A stretch of DNA of 36,609 nucleotides from Paracoccaceae bacterium (GTDB lineage: Bacteria; Pseudomonadota; Alphaproteobacteria; Rhodobacterales; Rhodobacteraceae): positions 3,927 to 40,535 of the forward strand of contig JAAEZB010000014.1 in NCBI GenBank assembly GCA_018223085.1. The letters run 5' to 3'. The translations under genes and the position numbers were made by a program. A model generated the notes under the pieces. It was given only the letters and a program-made list of their open reading frames with translations. It made no database searches and was not told the origin of the DNA. Shown piece by piece: positions 9,403 to 18,275 of the stretch (its first letter is position 1; every line of letters starts with the position of its first letter).

Positions 9403-12400
9403 ATGACCCAACATATCACCGTTGGCGGTGCCCCGGAGGGGTATGATGCGCGCCTGATCCTTGATGAGGTCGAGAAATCCGGCGGGCCAGTCCTGCATGT
9501 GGCGCGTGATGATAAGCGGCTGGCGAGCCTGAGGGCGGCGCTTGCGTTTTTCCGCCCGGATATGCCGGTGTTGCATTTTCCCGGTTGGGATTGCCTGCCT
9601 TATGACCGGGTGTCGCCCAATGCCGACATCTCGGCGGCGCGCATGGCGACCTTGGCGGGGTTGGTGCATGGGATGCCGGAGAAGTTCATTCTCCTGACCA
9701 CGCTCAATGCCGCGACCCAAAAGATTCCGGCGCGCGAAGTTTTGCGCGAGGCGGCGTTTACCGCGCGGGTCGGCTATCAGATCGACGAAGAGGCGCTGCG
9801 GGCATTCCTTGTGCGTATGGGCTTTGTGCAGGCCCCGACAGTGATGGAGCCGGGGGATTACGCGGTCCGCGGCGGGATTATCGACATTTATCCGCCGGGC
9901 GACGGCGGGCCGGTGCGGCTCGATCTGTTTGGCGATGTGCTTGATGGGGCGCGGCGGTTTGATCCGGCGACGCAGCGCACAACAGAAAAGCTTGATTTCA
10001 TTGAGCTTGCGCCGGTCTCTGAGGTGATCCTTGATGAGGCGGCCATTCGACGGTTTCGGCAGAATTACCGGATCGAGTTTGGCGCGGCGGGGACGGATGA
10101 TCCGCTCTATGAGGCGGTGAGCGCAGGGCGCAAGCATCAGGGGGTAGAACATTGGCTGCCGTTCTTCCATGAACGCCTTGAAACCTTGTTTGACTACCTG
10201 CCCAAAGCCGTGATTTCCCTTGACGATCAGGTGGATGCCGCCCGTCTTTCGCGTTGGGAAATGGTCGAGGACCAATATGAGACTCGGCGTCTCGCGCTGG
10301 AGCAGAAGGCGCGGCTTGATACGGTGTATAAGCCCGTGCCGCCGGATCTTCTCTACATCGAGGATGATGCCTGGGAGGCGGTTGTCGAAGGGCGGCGGGT
10401 GCTGAGGTTCAAGCCGCTGCCGCAGGCCTCTGGCCCCGGCGCGATTGATGCAGGCGGGCGGATCGGGCGCAATTTTGCGCCGGAGCGACAGCAGGAAAGC
10501 ATTAGCCTTTTCAAAGCCCTCGCCGACCATATCCGCAAGAAACTCCCCGAGGGGCCGGTGGTTGTTGCGTCTTATTCCGAAGGGGCGCGCGAGCGTCTCA
10601 TGGGATTGATCGAGGATGAGGGGCTTGCCGAGACCATTGCCGTGACGGATGCGGCGCGGATCGGCAAGAGCGGGCTATACCTTGCGGTTTGGGCGCTTGA
10701 GCACGGGTTTGAAACGCCGGGGATGACGGTCATTTCCGAGCAAGATGTGCTTGGCGACCGGCTCATCCGGGCACCGCGCAAGAAACGGCGGGCGGAGAAC
10801 TTTCTTACTGAGGCGCAGAGCCTCGCGCCGGGCGATCTTGTGGTGCATGTGGATCACGGGATCGGGCGCTATCACGGGCTTGAGGTCATCACGGCGGCGG
10901 GCGCGGCGCATGAGTGCCTGAGCCTTGAATATGCAGAGAGTTCAAAGCTTTACCTTCCGGTCGAGAATATCGAACTCTTGTCGAAATACGGCCATGACGA
11001 GGGGCTTTTGGATCGCCTTGGCGGGGGGGCATGGCAGGCGAAGAAGGCCAAGCTCAAGGAGCGTATCCGCGAGATGGCGGACCGGCTCATCCGGGTTGCG
11101 GCGGAGCGGGCGTTGCGTAAGGCGCCGGTCGTGGAGCCGCAGCATCACGCCTGGGAGGAGTTTTCGGCACGGTTCCCCTATCAGGAAACCGAGGATCAGC
11201 TTCGGGCGATTGAGGATGTGCTTGGCGATCTTGGATCGGGAACGCCGATGGACCGGCTTGTCTGTGGCGATGTGGGGTTTGGCAAAACCGAGGTCGCGAT
11301 GCGCGCGGCCTTTGTGGCGGCGATGGCGGGAATGCAGGTTGCAGTGATTGCGCCAACGACGCTTTTGGCGCGGCAGCACGCCAAGGGGTTCAAGGAAAGA
11401 TTCCGGGGATTTCCATTAGAAGTCAGGGCTTTGTCCCGTTTTGTTACAGCCAAGGAAGCGGAAAAAACCCGCGAGGGCATATCGCGTGGCACAGTGGATA
11501 TTGTCATCGGAACGCACGCCCTTTTGGCAAAATCGATCCGGTTTGAAAATCTCGGCCTCCTCATTATCGACGAGGAACAGCATTTCGGCGTGGCCCATAA
11601 AGAGCGGCTTAAGCAGATGCGCTCGGACGTGCATGTGTTGACCCTGACAGCGACGCCAATCCCGCGCACCCTGCAACTGTCGCTTTCGGGGGTGCGGGAT
11701 CTTTCGATTATTGGCACACCGCCGGTCGACCGTCTTGCCATCCGCACCTATGTCAGCGAATTCGACGCGGTGACCATACGCGAGGCGCTGTTAAGGGAGC
11801 ATTACCGGGGCGGGCAGAGTTTCTATGTTGTGCCGCGGATCAGTGATCTTCCTGATATTGAAGCGTTTTTGCGCGATCACGTGCCGGAGGTCAGTTTCGT
11901 TGTGGCGCATGGTCAGATGGCGGCGGGCGAGTTGGATGATCGCATGAACGCCTTTTACGACGGTAAATATGACGTCCTGTTGGCGACGACGATTGTTGAA
12001 TCGGGGCTCGATATTCCGACGGCGAATACGATGGTGGTGCATCGGGCGGATATGTTTGGCCTGTCGCAGCTCTATCAAATCCGGGGACGGGTGGGCCGTT
12101 CCAAGACGCGGGCCTATGCCTATCTGACGACGAAACCACGGGCGAAATTGACGCCGGCGGCGGAAAAACGGCTTCGGGTTTTGGGATCTCTTGATACGCT
12201 TGGGGCCGGATTTACCCTTGCATCTCAAGACCTTGATATTCGCGGGGCGGGCAACCTCCTTGGCGAGGAACAGTCGGGTCAGATGCGCGATGTGGGCTAT
12301 GAGCTTTATCAGTCGATGCTTGAGGAGGCGATTGCCAAGATCAAGTCCGGCGAGATGGAGGGGCTCACGGAAGCGGACGAGCAATGGGCCCCGCAAATCA

Positions 12401-12855
12401 ACCTTGGGGTGCCGGTTCTTATTCCCGAAAAATATGTGCCGGACCTGGATGTGCGCCTTGGGCTTTATCGCCGGTTGAGCGGGCTGCATAGCAAGGTGGA
12501 GCTTGAAGGATTTGCCGCAGAATTGATCGACCGATTTGGGAAATTGCCCAAGGAGGTCAATACGTTGCTCCTTGTTGTTCGGATCAAGGACATGTGTAAG
12601 CGCGCCGGGATTTCCAAGCTTGATGGCGGGCCCAAAGGCGCGACGATCCAGTTCCACAACGACAAGTTCGCCTCGCCTCAGGGGCTTGTGGAATTCATCC
12701 AGGCGCAGGACGGTTTGGCCAAGGTCAAGGACAACAAGATCGTGGTGCGACGGGACTGGAAGAAGGACAGCGACAAGATCAAAGGGGCCTTTGCGATTGC
12801 CCGTGATCTTGCTGAGAAACTCATCGCCGAAAAGAAGAGAACCAAGAAAGGTTAA
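9403..12855 (+). CDS. mfd: Transcription-repair coupling factor Mfd
   Basis: Mfd removes RNA polymerase stalled at DNA lesions and recruits UvrA. The 1150-residue length is normal. In order: a UvrB-like N-terminal module (DYAVRGGIIDIYPPG), a CarD-like RNA polymerase interaction domain from about residue 472 (LAPGDLVVHVDHGIGRYHGL), and a RecG-like SF2 translocase. The translocase has Walker A GDVGFGKTE (about 622), a DEEQ box (about 722), TATPIPRTLQ, the motif VI region QIRGRVGRSK, and the TRG-type segment LGSLDTLGAGFTLASQDLDIRGAGNLLGEEQSG. A C-terminal regulatory domain closes it. The ribosome site GCAGGAG lies about 8 bases before the ATG. It converges with the MFS gene after 90 bp. Confidence 0.97.
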   Translation: MTQHITVGGAPEGYDARLILDEVEKSGGPVLHVARDDKRLASLRAALAFFRPDMPVLHFPGWDCLPYDRVSPNADISAARMATLAGLVHGMPEKFILLTTLNAATQKIPAREVLREAAFTARVGYQIDEEALRAFLVRMGFVQAPTVMEPGDYAVRGGIIDIYPPGDGGPVRLDLFGDVLDGARRFDPATQRTTEKLDFIELAPVSEVILDEAAIRRFRQNYRIEFGAAGTDDPLYEAVSAGRKHQGVEHWLPFFHERLETLFDYLPKAVISLDDQVDAARLSRWEMVEDQYETRRLALEQKARLDTVYKPVPPDLLYIEDDAWEAVVEGRRVLRFKPLPQASGPGAIDAGGRIGRNFAPERQQESISLFKALADHIRKKLPEGPVVVASYSEGARERLMGLIEDEGLAETIAVTDAARIGKSGLYLAVWALEHGFETPGMTVISEQDVLGDRLIRAPRKKRRAENFLTEAQSLAPGDLVVHVDHGIGRYHGLEVITAAGAAHECLSLEYAESSKLYLPVENIELLSKYGHDEGLLDRLGGGAWQAKKAKLKERIREMADRLIRVAAERALRKAPVVEPQHHAWEEFSARFPYQETEDQLRAIEDVLGDLGSGTPMDRLVCGDVGFGKTEVAMRAAFVAAMAGMQVAVIAPTTLLARQHAKGFKERFRGFPLEVRALSRFVTAKEAEKTREGISRGTVDIVIGTHALLAKSIRFENLGLLIIDEEQHFGVAHKERLKQMRSDVHVLTLTATPIPRTLQLSLSGVRDLSIIGTPPVDRLAIRTYVSEFDAVTIREALLREHYRGGQSFYVVPRISDLPDIEAFLRDHVPEVSFVVAHGQMAAGELDDRMNAFYDGKYDVLLATTIVESGLDIPTANTMVVHRADMFGLSQLYQIRGRVGRSKTRAYAYLTTKPRAKLTPAAEKRLRVLGSLDTLGAGFTLASQDLDIRGAGNLLGEEQSGQMRDVGYELYQSMLEEAIAKIKSGEMEGLTEADEQWAPQINLGVPVLIPEKYVPDLDVRLGLYRRLSGLHSKVELEGFAAELIDRFGKLPKEVNTLLLVVRIKDMCKRAGISKLDGGPKGATIQFHNDKFASPQGLVEFIQAQDGLAKVKDNKIVVRRDWKKDSDKIKGAFAIARDLAEKLIAEKKRTKKG

Positions 12856-12866
12856 CGGCGAAAACC

Positions 12867-12888
12867 CACGTCGGTATCACGTCGGTAT
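12867..12888. repeat. Tandem 11-bp repeat, two perfect copies
   Basis: CACGTCGGTAT occurs twice head to tail at 12867-12877 and 12878-12888, followed by a degenerate third unit (CGTCTGTAT). It lies in the 90 bp between the convergent mfd and MFS genes. I see no T-tract terminator in that gap. Confidence 0.6.
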
Positions 12889-12945
12889 TGCGTCTGTATC
12901 GCGGTGGTGCGGATTTCGGCGGGCGTGGTTCTGTTAACCTATGGC

Positions 12946-14154
12946 TCAGTCGCTGAATCGTTCGGCGCGGCGCATCCAGAGCATGGCGGCAAACCCGGCA
13001 ATGGAATAGGCGCAGACGCCAAGCGCCAGCGGCAGAGGCGTGCCGTTGAAGGCGAGGCCAATGGGCACGGCCAGAGCGGCACCAACCACGGTTGCAATCG
13101 CGCCCATCACGGAGGCGGCGGTGCCGGCCATATGGCCGAGCGGTTCCATCGCCATGGCGTTGAGATTGCCGAGGGAAAGACCAACCTGAAAGAAGATCGT
13201 GGTTTTCCAGATCAGGAAGACCGCAAAGAGTAGCGTACCGACGGGCAGGGTCAGGTCGGCAAGGATCATCAGCGCGGCGAGGATCACCTGCGCCCCGACG
13301 ACGACAGTCACGATATAGCGCATGCCGAGGCGCATCACGAGCCGGGCGTTGAGGAAGCTTGCCGACCCGGAAAGAAGCGCGATGCCGCCGAACCAATAGG
13401 GGAATTCGTCGCCGCGCCCGAAGGTGATGTCATAGATCTGCTGCACCGAGGAGATGGTGGCGAAGAGGACGGCAAAGCTAAAGCATTGGACGATGACGGA
13501 CGCGCGCACCACGGGCAGGCGCATCATTTCCTTCAGGCCCTCCCAGAGCAGCGAGAGGCGCAGGGGGCGGCGTTCTTCGGGGGCGAGGGGTTCAGGCAGG
13601 CGCACCCCGACCCAGAAGACGGTGATCGTTGAGAACAGGATGAAGGCGAGGAAAATACCGCGCCAGCCGGAAAAAGCGATGATCCCGGCACCGAGGGTCG
13701 GGGCGATGGCAGGGACGATGGTAAAGATCATCATCGCAAAAGACACGATCCGTGCCATCTCGCGCCCCGAGAAGAGATCGCGGATAATGGCGAGGGTGAC
13801 GACGCGCGGGCCTGCGGCGCCGATGCCTTGGAAGAGGCGCGCGGCAAGGACCAGTTCGAGGCTTTCGCTCTGCCAGCCGACAAAGGCGCAGAGCGAATAG
13901 AGCACCGCCCCCGCGATCAGAACCCGCTTACGGCCAAAAGCATCCGAGAGAGGCCCGGCAAAGAGCGTGCCCAGCCCCATGCCGAGGACAAAGCTTGTCA
14001 GGATGAGCTGGGCGCGGTTGAGGTTGTCGGGGCTGAGTTCGCGGCCGATCTCGGGGAGGGCGGGGAGCATTGCATCAATGGAAAAGGCAATGGTGGCAAA
14101 CATCATCGCGCAAAGGGCGATGAATTCGGTGCGCGAAATGGGCAAGCGTGACAT
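12946..14154 (-). CDS. MFS drug-resistance exporter, Bcr/CflA family
   Basis: The 402-residue protein has about twelve hydrophobic helices and the major facilitator motif A GPLSDAFGRKRVL between helices 2 and 3. The N-terminus with SIDAMLPALPEIGREL is typical of Bcr/CflA multidrug transporters of the inner membrane, which export small hydrophobic compounds by proton antiport. RLFQGIGAAGPRVVTLAIIRDLF (motif region of helix 4) supports this. The substrate is unknown. The ATG at 14154 is the first possible start and a strong hairpin lies 16 bp upstream of it. No dedicated regulator is adjacent. Confidence 0.88.
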   Translation of the reverse strand: MSRLPISRTEFIALCAMMFATIAFSIDAMLPALPEIGRELSPDNLNRAQLILTSFVLGMGLGTLFAGPLSDAFGRKRVLIAGAVLYSLCAFVGWQSESLELVLAARLFQGIGAAGPRVVTLAIIRDLFSGREMARIVSFAMMIFTIVPAIAPTLGAGIIAFSGWRGIFLAFILFSTITVFWVGVRLPEPLAPEERRPLRLSLLWEGLKEMMRLPVVRASVIVQCFSFAVLFATISSVQQIYDITFGRGDEFPYWFGGIALLSGSASFLNARLVMRLGMRYIVTVVVGAQVILAALMILADLTLPVGTLLFAVFLIWKTTIFFQVGLSLGNLNAMAMEPLGHMAGTAASVMGAIATVVGAALAVPIGLAFNGTPLPLALGVCAYSIAGFAAMLWMRRAERFSD

Positions 14155-14169
14155 GAGAGACTCGAACTA

Positions 14170-14192
14170 GGGCTATGGGACTCCCTTAGCCC
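14170..14192 (-). promoter_or_regulatory. Near-perfect hairpin just upstream of the MFS start
   Basis: GGGCTA (14170-14175) and TAGCCC (14187-14192) are perfectly complementary, and GGGA/TCCC continue the stem inside after one mismatch. The hairpin ends 16 bases before the MFS ATG, so it could be an operator, a leader hairpin or a weak terminator of the upstream unit. No U-run follows it in the minus-strand RNA. Confidence 0.4.
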
Positions 14193-14228
14193 CGGCAGCC
14201 GGAAAGAGAAAGCCTTGTCACGATAGTA

Positions 14229-14618
14229 TTACTGGTTTGCGGCGGGCGGGTGATGGTCGTGATCGGGTTGGGTATCGGCGTTATCGGCATGGGGCTCGTG
14301 ATGCGCCTTGTGATGGCCGAGCCGGGCGATGAGCCATTCGGAATGCGCCGCCTGCTTTTCGGCGGACATCTTGCCGAATTGTTGAATCACATAGGCAAAG
14401 ATGCCGAGGCCGAAGAAGATAAATACCGTAGCGCCGATTTTTCCCGCCTCGGTGGCGGGCACAAGGGAGCCATAGCCGACGGTCGAGAGGGTGATGACCG
14501 AGAAGAAATAGGCGTCGATCCAGCTCCAGCCTTCGACAAAGCGAAAGAACACCGTGCCGACACCAATGGTCGGGGCAATCAGGATCAACAATTGCAGGAG
14601 GCGTTCTGCGGGGGTCAT
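14229..14618 (-). CDS. Two-helix potassium channel-like protein with His-rich tail
   Basis: The 129-residue protein has the minimal pore layout of the Ion_trans_2 family. Helix one spans about 8-28, the pore loop contains the selectivity filter STVGYGS (TVGYG at 46-50), and helix two spans about 58-80. No cytoplasmic RCK domain follows. Instead the last 35 residues are rich in His and Asp (GHHKAHHEPHADNADTQPD, then HDHHPP), which might bind metal. It should form tetramers in the inner membrane. The ATG overlaps the stop of the upstream DsbA-family gene by 4 bp (ATGA), so translation is probably coupled. Ion selectivity is inferred from the filter only. Confidence 0.85.
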   Translation of the reverse strand: MTPAERLLQLLILIAPTIGVGTVFFRFVEGWSWIDAYFFSVITLSTVGYGSLVPATEAGKIGATVFIFFGLGIFAYVIQQFGKMSAEKQAAHSEWLIARLGHHKAHHEPHADNADTQPDHDHHPPAANQ

Positions 14619-15256
14619 TCTGCGGCCTGCTGCTCCTTCAGTTCGGAAATGACCCGGATCCAGAGATCGGTCGGTTGCGCGCCGGGGACGGCATGTTGGT
14701 TGGCGACGATGAAAGTCGGCACCGAGGTGACGCCCATTTCGCGGCTATGGGCATCACGGCGTTGGATCATCTCGACATCTTCGTCAGTTTGCAAGAGGCG
14801 TGCGGTCACAGCGGCGTCGAGCCCGACGCTATCGGCGATGTCGCAGAGGACTTCGGAGTCGCCAATATCGCGTCCCTCGCGGAAATAGGCGGCAAAGAGC
14901 GCATCCACGACCGCCCCTTGTTTGTTCTCGATCCCGGCCCAGTGGATCAGGCGGTGGGCGTCGAGCGTATTGGGGGTGCGTTGGATCGCGGCAAAGTCGA
15001 GTTCGATGCCTTCTTCGCGGGCGTGGGCGTCGATCTCGGCATAGGTTTTGACGGCGTTTTCCTTGCCACCAAATTTGGCCTCAAGATAGGCGCGCCGATC
15101 CATGCCGTCGCGCGGCATGTCGGGGTTGAGCTGAAACGGGTGCCATTCGATTGTGAAGGGATGATCCGGCACTTCGGCGAGCGCCTTTTCGAGGCGGATT
15201 TTGCCGATATAGCACCAGGGGCAGATCGGATCGGAGAGGATATCGAGTTTGGTCAT
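14615..15256 (-). CDS. DsbA-family oxidoreductase (FrnE-like)
   Basis: This 213-residue protein has the thioredoxin-like DsbA fold of the FrnE/2-hydroxychromene-2-carboxylate isomerase group. The redox motif C12-P-W-C15 lies in DILSDPICPWCYIGK, and the C-terminal GVTSVPTFIVANQ contains the cis-proline loop. There is no signal peptide, so it is cytoplasmic, unlike classical DsbA; a disulfide or glutathione-linked role is likely but unproven. Both ends overlap neighbours by 4 bp (ATGA), upstream with the CoA ligase and downstream with the channel gene. This points to one polycistronic unit. Confidence 0.88.
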   Translation of the reverse strand: MTKLDILSDPICPWCYIGKIRLEKALAEVPDHPFTIEWHPFQLNPDMPRDGMDRRAYLEAKFGGKENAVKTYAEIDAHAREEGIELDFAAIQRTPNTLDAHRLIHWAGIENKQGAVVDALFAAYFREGRDIGDSEVLCDIADSVGLDAAVTARLLQTDEDVEMIQRRDAHSREMGVTSVPTFIVANQHAVPGAQPTDLWIRVISELKEQQAAE

Positions 15257-16776
15257 GTCGTGGCCTTGAAACTGTCGCGCAGGGCGCGGCGGCTGAGCTT
15301 GCCGTTGGGGTTTGTGGGCAGCGTCTCCATGTGACGGAACAGCCGGGGTTGTTTGTAACGTGCCAGACGCTCGGCGGCAAATGCCGAGAGTTCGGCCTCG
15401 TCGAGCGCGGCAGGGCCGGTGTAGAAGGCGGCGATGATGCGGGTGTCGGTTTTGACCTCGACGTCGGTCACGGCGACGGTCTCGATTCCGGGGTGGCGTG
15501 AGAGCACGGCCTCGACCTCAAGCGGCGAGACGCGGAAGCCACCGGCGTTCATCATGTCGTCATTGCGGCCGGCGTAAGCGATATAGAAATCCTCGGCCAT
15601 GGTGCCGCGGTCGCCGGTCAGGAACCAGTCGCCGCTAAAGCGGGCGGCGGTTTCTTCGGGGGCGTTCCAGTAGCCGAGCATGAGGCCGGGATCGCGGCGC
15701 GAGATGGCGATGGTGCCCTCTTCGCCGATCGGAACCGGGGCGCCGTCTTCGCCAAGGATGGCGATGCGGCGGCCTTCTTGCGGGCGGCCAAGGGTATGGG
15801 GATGGGCCGGGGCGGAGGGGCTTGCCGAGATGAAGGTTGAACACTCGGACATGCCGTAAGCCTCGTAGAGGGCGGTGCCGGTGGCGTCGAACCAGTCTTC
15901 GCGGGTGGTCTCAGAAAGTTTTTCCCCGGCGGTCAGGCCATGGCGCAGATCGGGGAGGTGAATGTCGGGGTGATCCGAGAGGATCTTGCGATAGACGCCC
16001 GGCGCGGCGGCAAAGATGGTTGCCTTATGCGCGGCGAGAAGCCCCGGCAGGGCGTGAAAATCGAGGCCTTTGGCGGGGATGAGGGCCGTTGCGCCGACGG
16101 ACCAGGGGTCCATGAGGCCGGTGCCGAGGGTGAAGGTCCAGTTGAAGGCGCCGGCATGCATAAGGCGGTCGGATTCGTGCAGCCCATACCAGCCCTCATG
16201 CATCATCTGCCGGGCCCAGATGGCGCGGTGCGCATGGCAGACAGCACGCGGGCTGCCGGAGGTGCCGGAAGTGTAGATGATATAGCCGAGGCGGTCGGGA
16301 TCGCCCATGTCATAGGCGCAGGGCGGCAGGACGCGCATGGCGTCGAGCGCTTTGGTGTCGATCTGCGGAAGCTCGGGCGTCTCGGGGCAGGCAATCGCCG
16401 GATCGCGCAGGATTGCGCGGGGGGAGAGTTCCGCCACCATCTTGGCCACCTCGGGCGCGGTCAGTTGCGACGAGGTCGGCACCGGGACGAGCCCTGCGGC
16501 GATGGCCCCGAGGTAGGCGATGGGAAATTCCACGTTGTTGCCAAGGCGCATGAGGACAACATCGCCGGGTTTGAGGCCAGCCTGCAAAAGCCCGGTGCCA
16601 GTGCCGCGCACAGCGGATTCGATCTCGCCATAGCTCCAGCTTTCGGCCCCGTCCGGCGCCATCACCAAAAGCGCGGGTTTGTCAGCAAGGCGGGCCGCAT
16701 GGGCGAGCACATGAGCGGCCATGTTGAAGGGAGACGGGGCGGGGGCAGAAGCGCCAAGATCGAAGAGGGACTGCAT
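15253..16776 (-). CDS. AMP-dependent acyl-CoA synthetase/ligase
   Basis: The 507-residue enzyme belongs to the ANL superfamily, which activates carboxylic acids through acyl-AMP to acyl-CoA. The phosphate-binding loop is YTSGTSGSPRAV (168-179), with Arg in place of the usual Lys. The A5 motif YEAYGMSECS, the TGDRG motif, the hinge segment YAGRNDDMMNAGGFRVSPLEVE and the adenylation lysine K493 in NPNGKLSRR are all present. The shape is closest to medium-chain or benzoate-type ligases, but the substrate is not predictable. The ATG at 16776 lacks a strong Shine-Dalgarno. It is the first gene of a three-gene overlapping unit and is divergent from an XRE-cupin regulator that may control it. Confidence 0.9.
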   Translation of the reverse strand: MQSLFDLGASAPAPSPFNMAAHVLAHAARLADKPALLVMAPDGAESWSYGEIESAVRGTGTGLLQAGLKPGDVVLMRLGNNVEFPIAYLGAIAAGLVPVPTSSQLTAPEVAKMVAELSPRAILRDPAIACPETPELPQIDTKALDAMRVLPPCAYDMGDPDRLGYIIYTSGTSGSPRAVCHAHRAIWARQMMHEGWYGLHESDRLMHAGAFNWTFTLGTGLMDPWSVGATALIPAKGLDFHALPGLLAAHKATIFAAAPGVYRKILSDHPDIHLPDLRHGLTAGEKLSETTREDWFDATGTALYEAYGMSECSTFISASPSAPAHPHTLGRPQEGRRIAILGEDGAPVPIGEEGTIAISRRDPGLMLGYWNAPEETAARFSGDWFLTGDRGTMAEDFYIAYAGRNDDMMNAGGFRVSPLEVEAVLSRHPGIETVAVTDVEVKTDTRIIAAFYTGPAALDEAELSAFAAERLARYKQPRLFRHMETLPTNPNGKLSRRALRDSFKATT

Positions 16777-16805
16777 GGCGTCTTGGTAGGCCTGCAGGGA
16801 TGCGG

Positions 16806-16833
16806 TTGCAAGGGGGGGCGGCAGCGCTATAAA
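16806..16833 (+). promoter_or_regulatory. Promoter for the XRE-cupin gene, probably giving a leaderless mRNA
   Basis: TTGCAA (16806-16811) and TATAAA (16828-16833) are separated by 16 bases, seven of them a G run. Transcription would start near 16840, within two bases of the ATG at 16842. No Shine-Dalgarno lies before that ATG, which fits a leaderless message. Confidence 0.5.
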
Positions 16834-16841
16834 TACGGTCC

Positions 16842-17465
16842 ATGACAGACAAAGACCCCAAGAGCCTCATCCGTGTGGCGCGCGAAAGCGGGCAGCAGGA
16901 ACTGGCCGAGCCGCTTGACCTCGGGCTGCGCGTGCGCGAGCTGCGCAAGGCGCGGCATTGGACGCTTGAACAGGCGGCGCGGGAGGCCGGGTTGGCGCGT
17001 TCGACGCTTTCGAAGATCGAGAACGGGCAGATGTCGCCCACCTATGAGGCACTTAAGAAGCTTGCCGTGGGGCTTGAGATTTCGGTGCCGCAGCTTTTTA
17101 CCCCGCCACGCAAGACGCAGGTCAACGGGCGTATGTCGGTGGTGAAATCCGGCGAGGGCGTGTTACAGGCGACGACAACCTACGAGCATGAGCTTTTGGC
17201 CGAGACGCTCACCAAGAAATCCATGTTGCCATACCGCGCGCGGGTGCGGGCGCGCACGATGGAGGAATTTGACGGCTGGGTGCGCCATGATGGTGAGGAA
17301 TTCCTTTACGTTTTGACGGGTGTGATCCGGCTTTATACGGAGTTCTATGAGCCGGTTGAGATGCGCCGCGGCGATAGCGCCTATTACGACGCGTCGATGG
17401 GGCATAACGTGGTGTCGGTCTCGGATGAGGATGCAACGATCCTTTGGGTCACGTCGCTGGTCTGA
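16842..17465 (+). CDS. XRE-family regulator with C-terminal cupin sensor
   Basis: This 207-residue protein has an N-terminal helix-turn-helix (about 32-86: LEQAAREAGLARSTLSKIENG, with TYEALKKLA after it). A cupin domain follows at about 120-205, with FDGWVRHDGEEFLYVLTG and a late Gly-His (MGHNVVSVSDEDA). Proteins of this layout bind a small ligand through the cupin barrel and regulate neighbouring catabolic or transport genes. The divergent acyl-CoA synthetase operon is the obvious candidate target. The start follows from the promoter described upstream; there is no ribosome-binding site. Confidence 0.9.
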   Translation: MTDKDPKSLIRVARESGQQELAEPLDLGLRVRELRKARHWTLEQAAREAGLARSTLSKIENGQMSPTYEALKKLAVGLEISVPQLFTPPRKTQVNGRMSVVKSGEGVLQATTTYEHELLAETLTKKSMLPYRARVRARTMEEFDGWVRHDGEEFLYVLTGVIRLYTEFYEPVEMRRGDSAYYDASMGHNVVSVSDEDATILWVTSLV

Positions 17466-17466
17466 G

Positions 17467-17492
17467 AAACGCTTTGCCGCGCAACGCGTTTT
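17467..17492 (+). terminator. Possible terminator of the XRE-cupin gene
   Basis: AAACGC (17467-17472) pairs with GCGTTT (17486-17491) across a 13-base loop, and the stem ends in four Ts. It begins immediately after the XRE stop codon. The stem is short, so this is a weak call. Confidence 0.35.
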
Positions 17493-17582
17493 CCGCTTTG
17501 ATCGTTTTCATGTAAACTATCCCTATTGAAACATCTCGTGGGCGGGCCTGTCTGCGGGGCCCCTATTTGGAAGGATATTTTG

Positions 17583-18269
17583 ATGGAACGACTATTGGTG
17601 ATTGTGCTTGCCGTCGTATTGGGCGGGCTTGGGTTTTATGTCTATGATTTGAAGACAAACGGCATGCCTAGTTCGTTTCTGGCCAGAGTGCAGGCCCCCA
17701 CGCTTCAGAGCATTGTTCAGGTTGCGGAAAACCGGTCTGCGAATTCGATCATTGTTGTCAAAAAGGGGCTTGGTAACGACAACAACGCGGTTTTCCTGAT
17801 GCAGTGGATTTACAAGAGCCGGGTCGGCGTTGATTTCACCGGCTTTGATTGGACGACACTGGATGGTGTGGGCGAGACCTATTCCGAGGAGGGCGTGTTG
17901 ATCTCCGGCGAACTGCCTGCGCTTGAGCCTTTGGGGGTGGGGGAAGTCATCTCGGAGCAGGAGAAGGTGGTGAGCAAGATTGCCTTGTTTGATGAAGAGA
18001 AGAATATGCGCCCTGTCGCCAAGGCCGAGCAAGCAGAGGTCAATGGCTGCACGCGCGATGTTTTGCTTTATGATCCCGAGATCATTGACCATGCCAAGTC
18101 TGCCATAGAGCAGTTCTTTTCGGTCGCCGCGCCGCGCGATGCAACGGGCGAACCGATGGTCAAATTTGATCTGACGTTCAAGAATGAGGCCGCACTGCGC
18201 GCTGAAATTACGGCTCGTAGCAATACGAAGGTATCCTGCGGCGGTGTGGTCACCATGGATGCGGGGTAA
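17583..18269 (+). CDS. Membrane-anchored protein of unknown function
   Basis: The 228-residue product has one N-terminal hydrophobic helix (about 4-21) and a soluble remainder, so it is probably anchored in the inner membrane with its body in the periplasm. I chose the ATG at 17583 because GGAAGGA (17569-17575) is ideally spaced before it; an in-frame TTG at 17526 is rejected. Two cysteines (NGCTRD and VSCGGV) could pair. The pattern of an extended beta-rich half followed by DPEIIDHAKSAIEQFF faintly recalls DUF4230, but I would not assign it. It is followed by the AraC regulator after 6 bp, which suggests a common transcript. Confidence 0.75.
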   Translation: MERLLVIVLAVVLGGLGFYVYDLKTNGMPSSFLARVQAPTLQSIVQVAENRSANSIIVVKKGLGNDNNAVFLMQWIYKSRVGVDFTGFDWTTLDGVGETYSEEGVLISGELPALEPLGVGEVISEQEKVVSKIALFDEEKNMRPVAKAEQAEVNGCTRDVLLYDPEIIDHAKSAIEQFFSVAAPRDATGEPMVKFDLTFKNEAALRAEITARSNTKVSCGGVVTMDAG

Positions 18270-18275
18270 GTCTTC

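Noticed and set aside
8989-10530. Long open frame (513 codons) on the minus strand opposite mfd and its neighbour
   Set aside because: It is an antisense shadow of high-GC coding sequence; its translation is rich in Arg, His and Pro, shows no family signature and overlaps two well-supported genes.
14155-14166. tRNA T-arm-like GTTCGAGTC (minus strand)
   Set aside because: The flanks do not pair as a T-stem and no other tRNA arms are present; not a tRNA or an attachment site.
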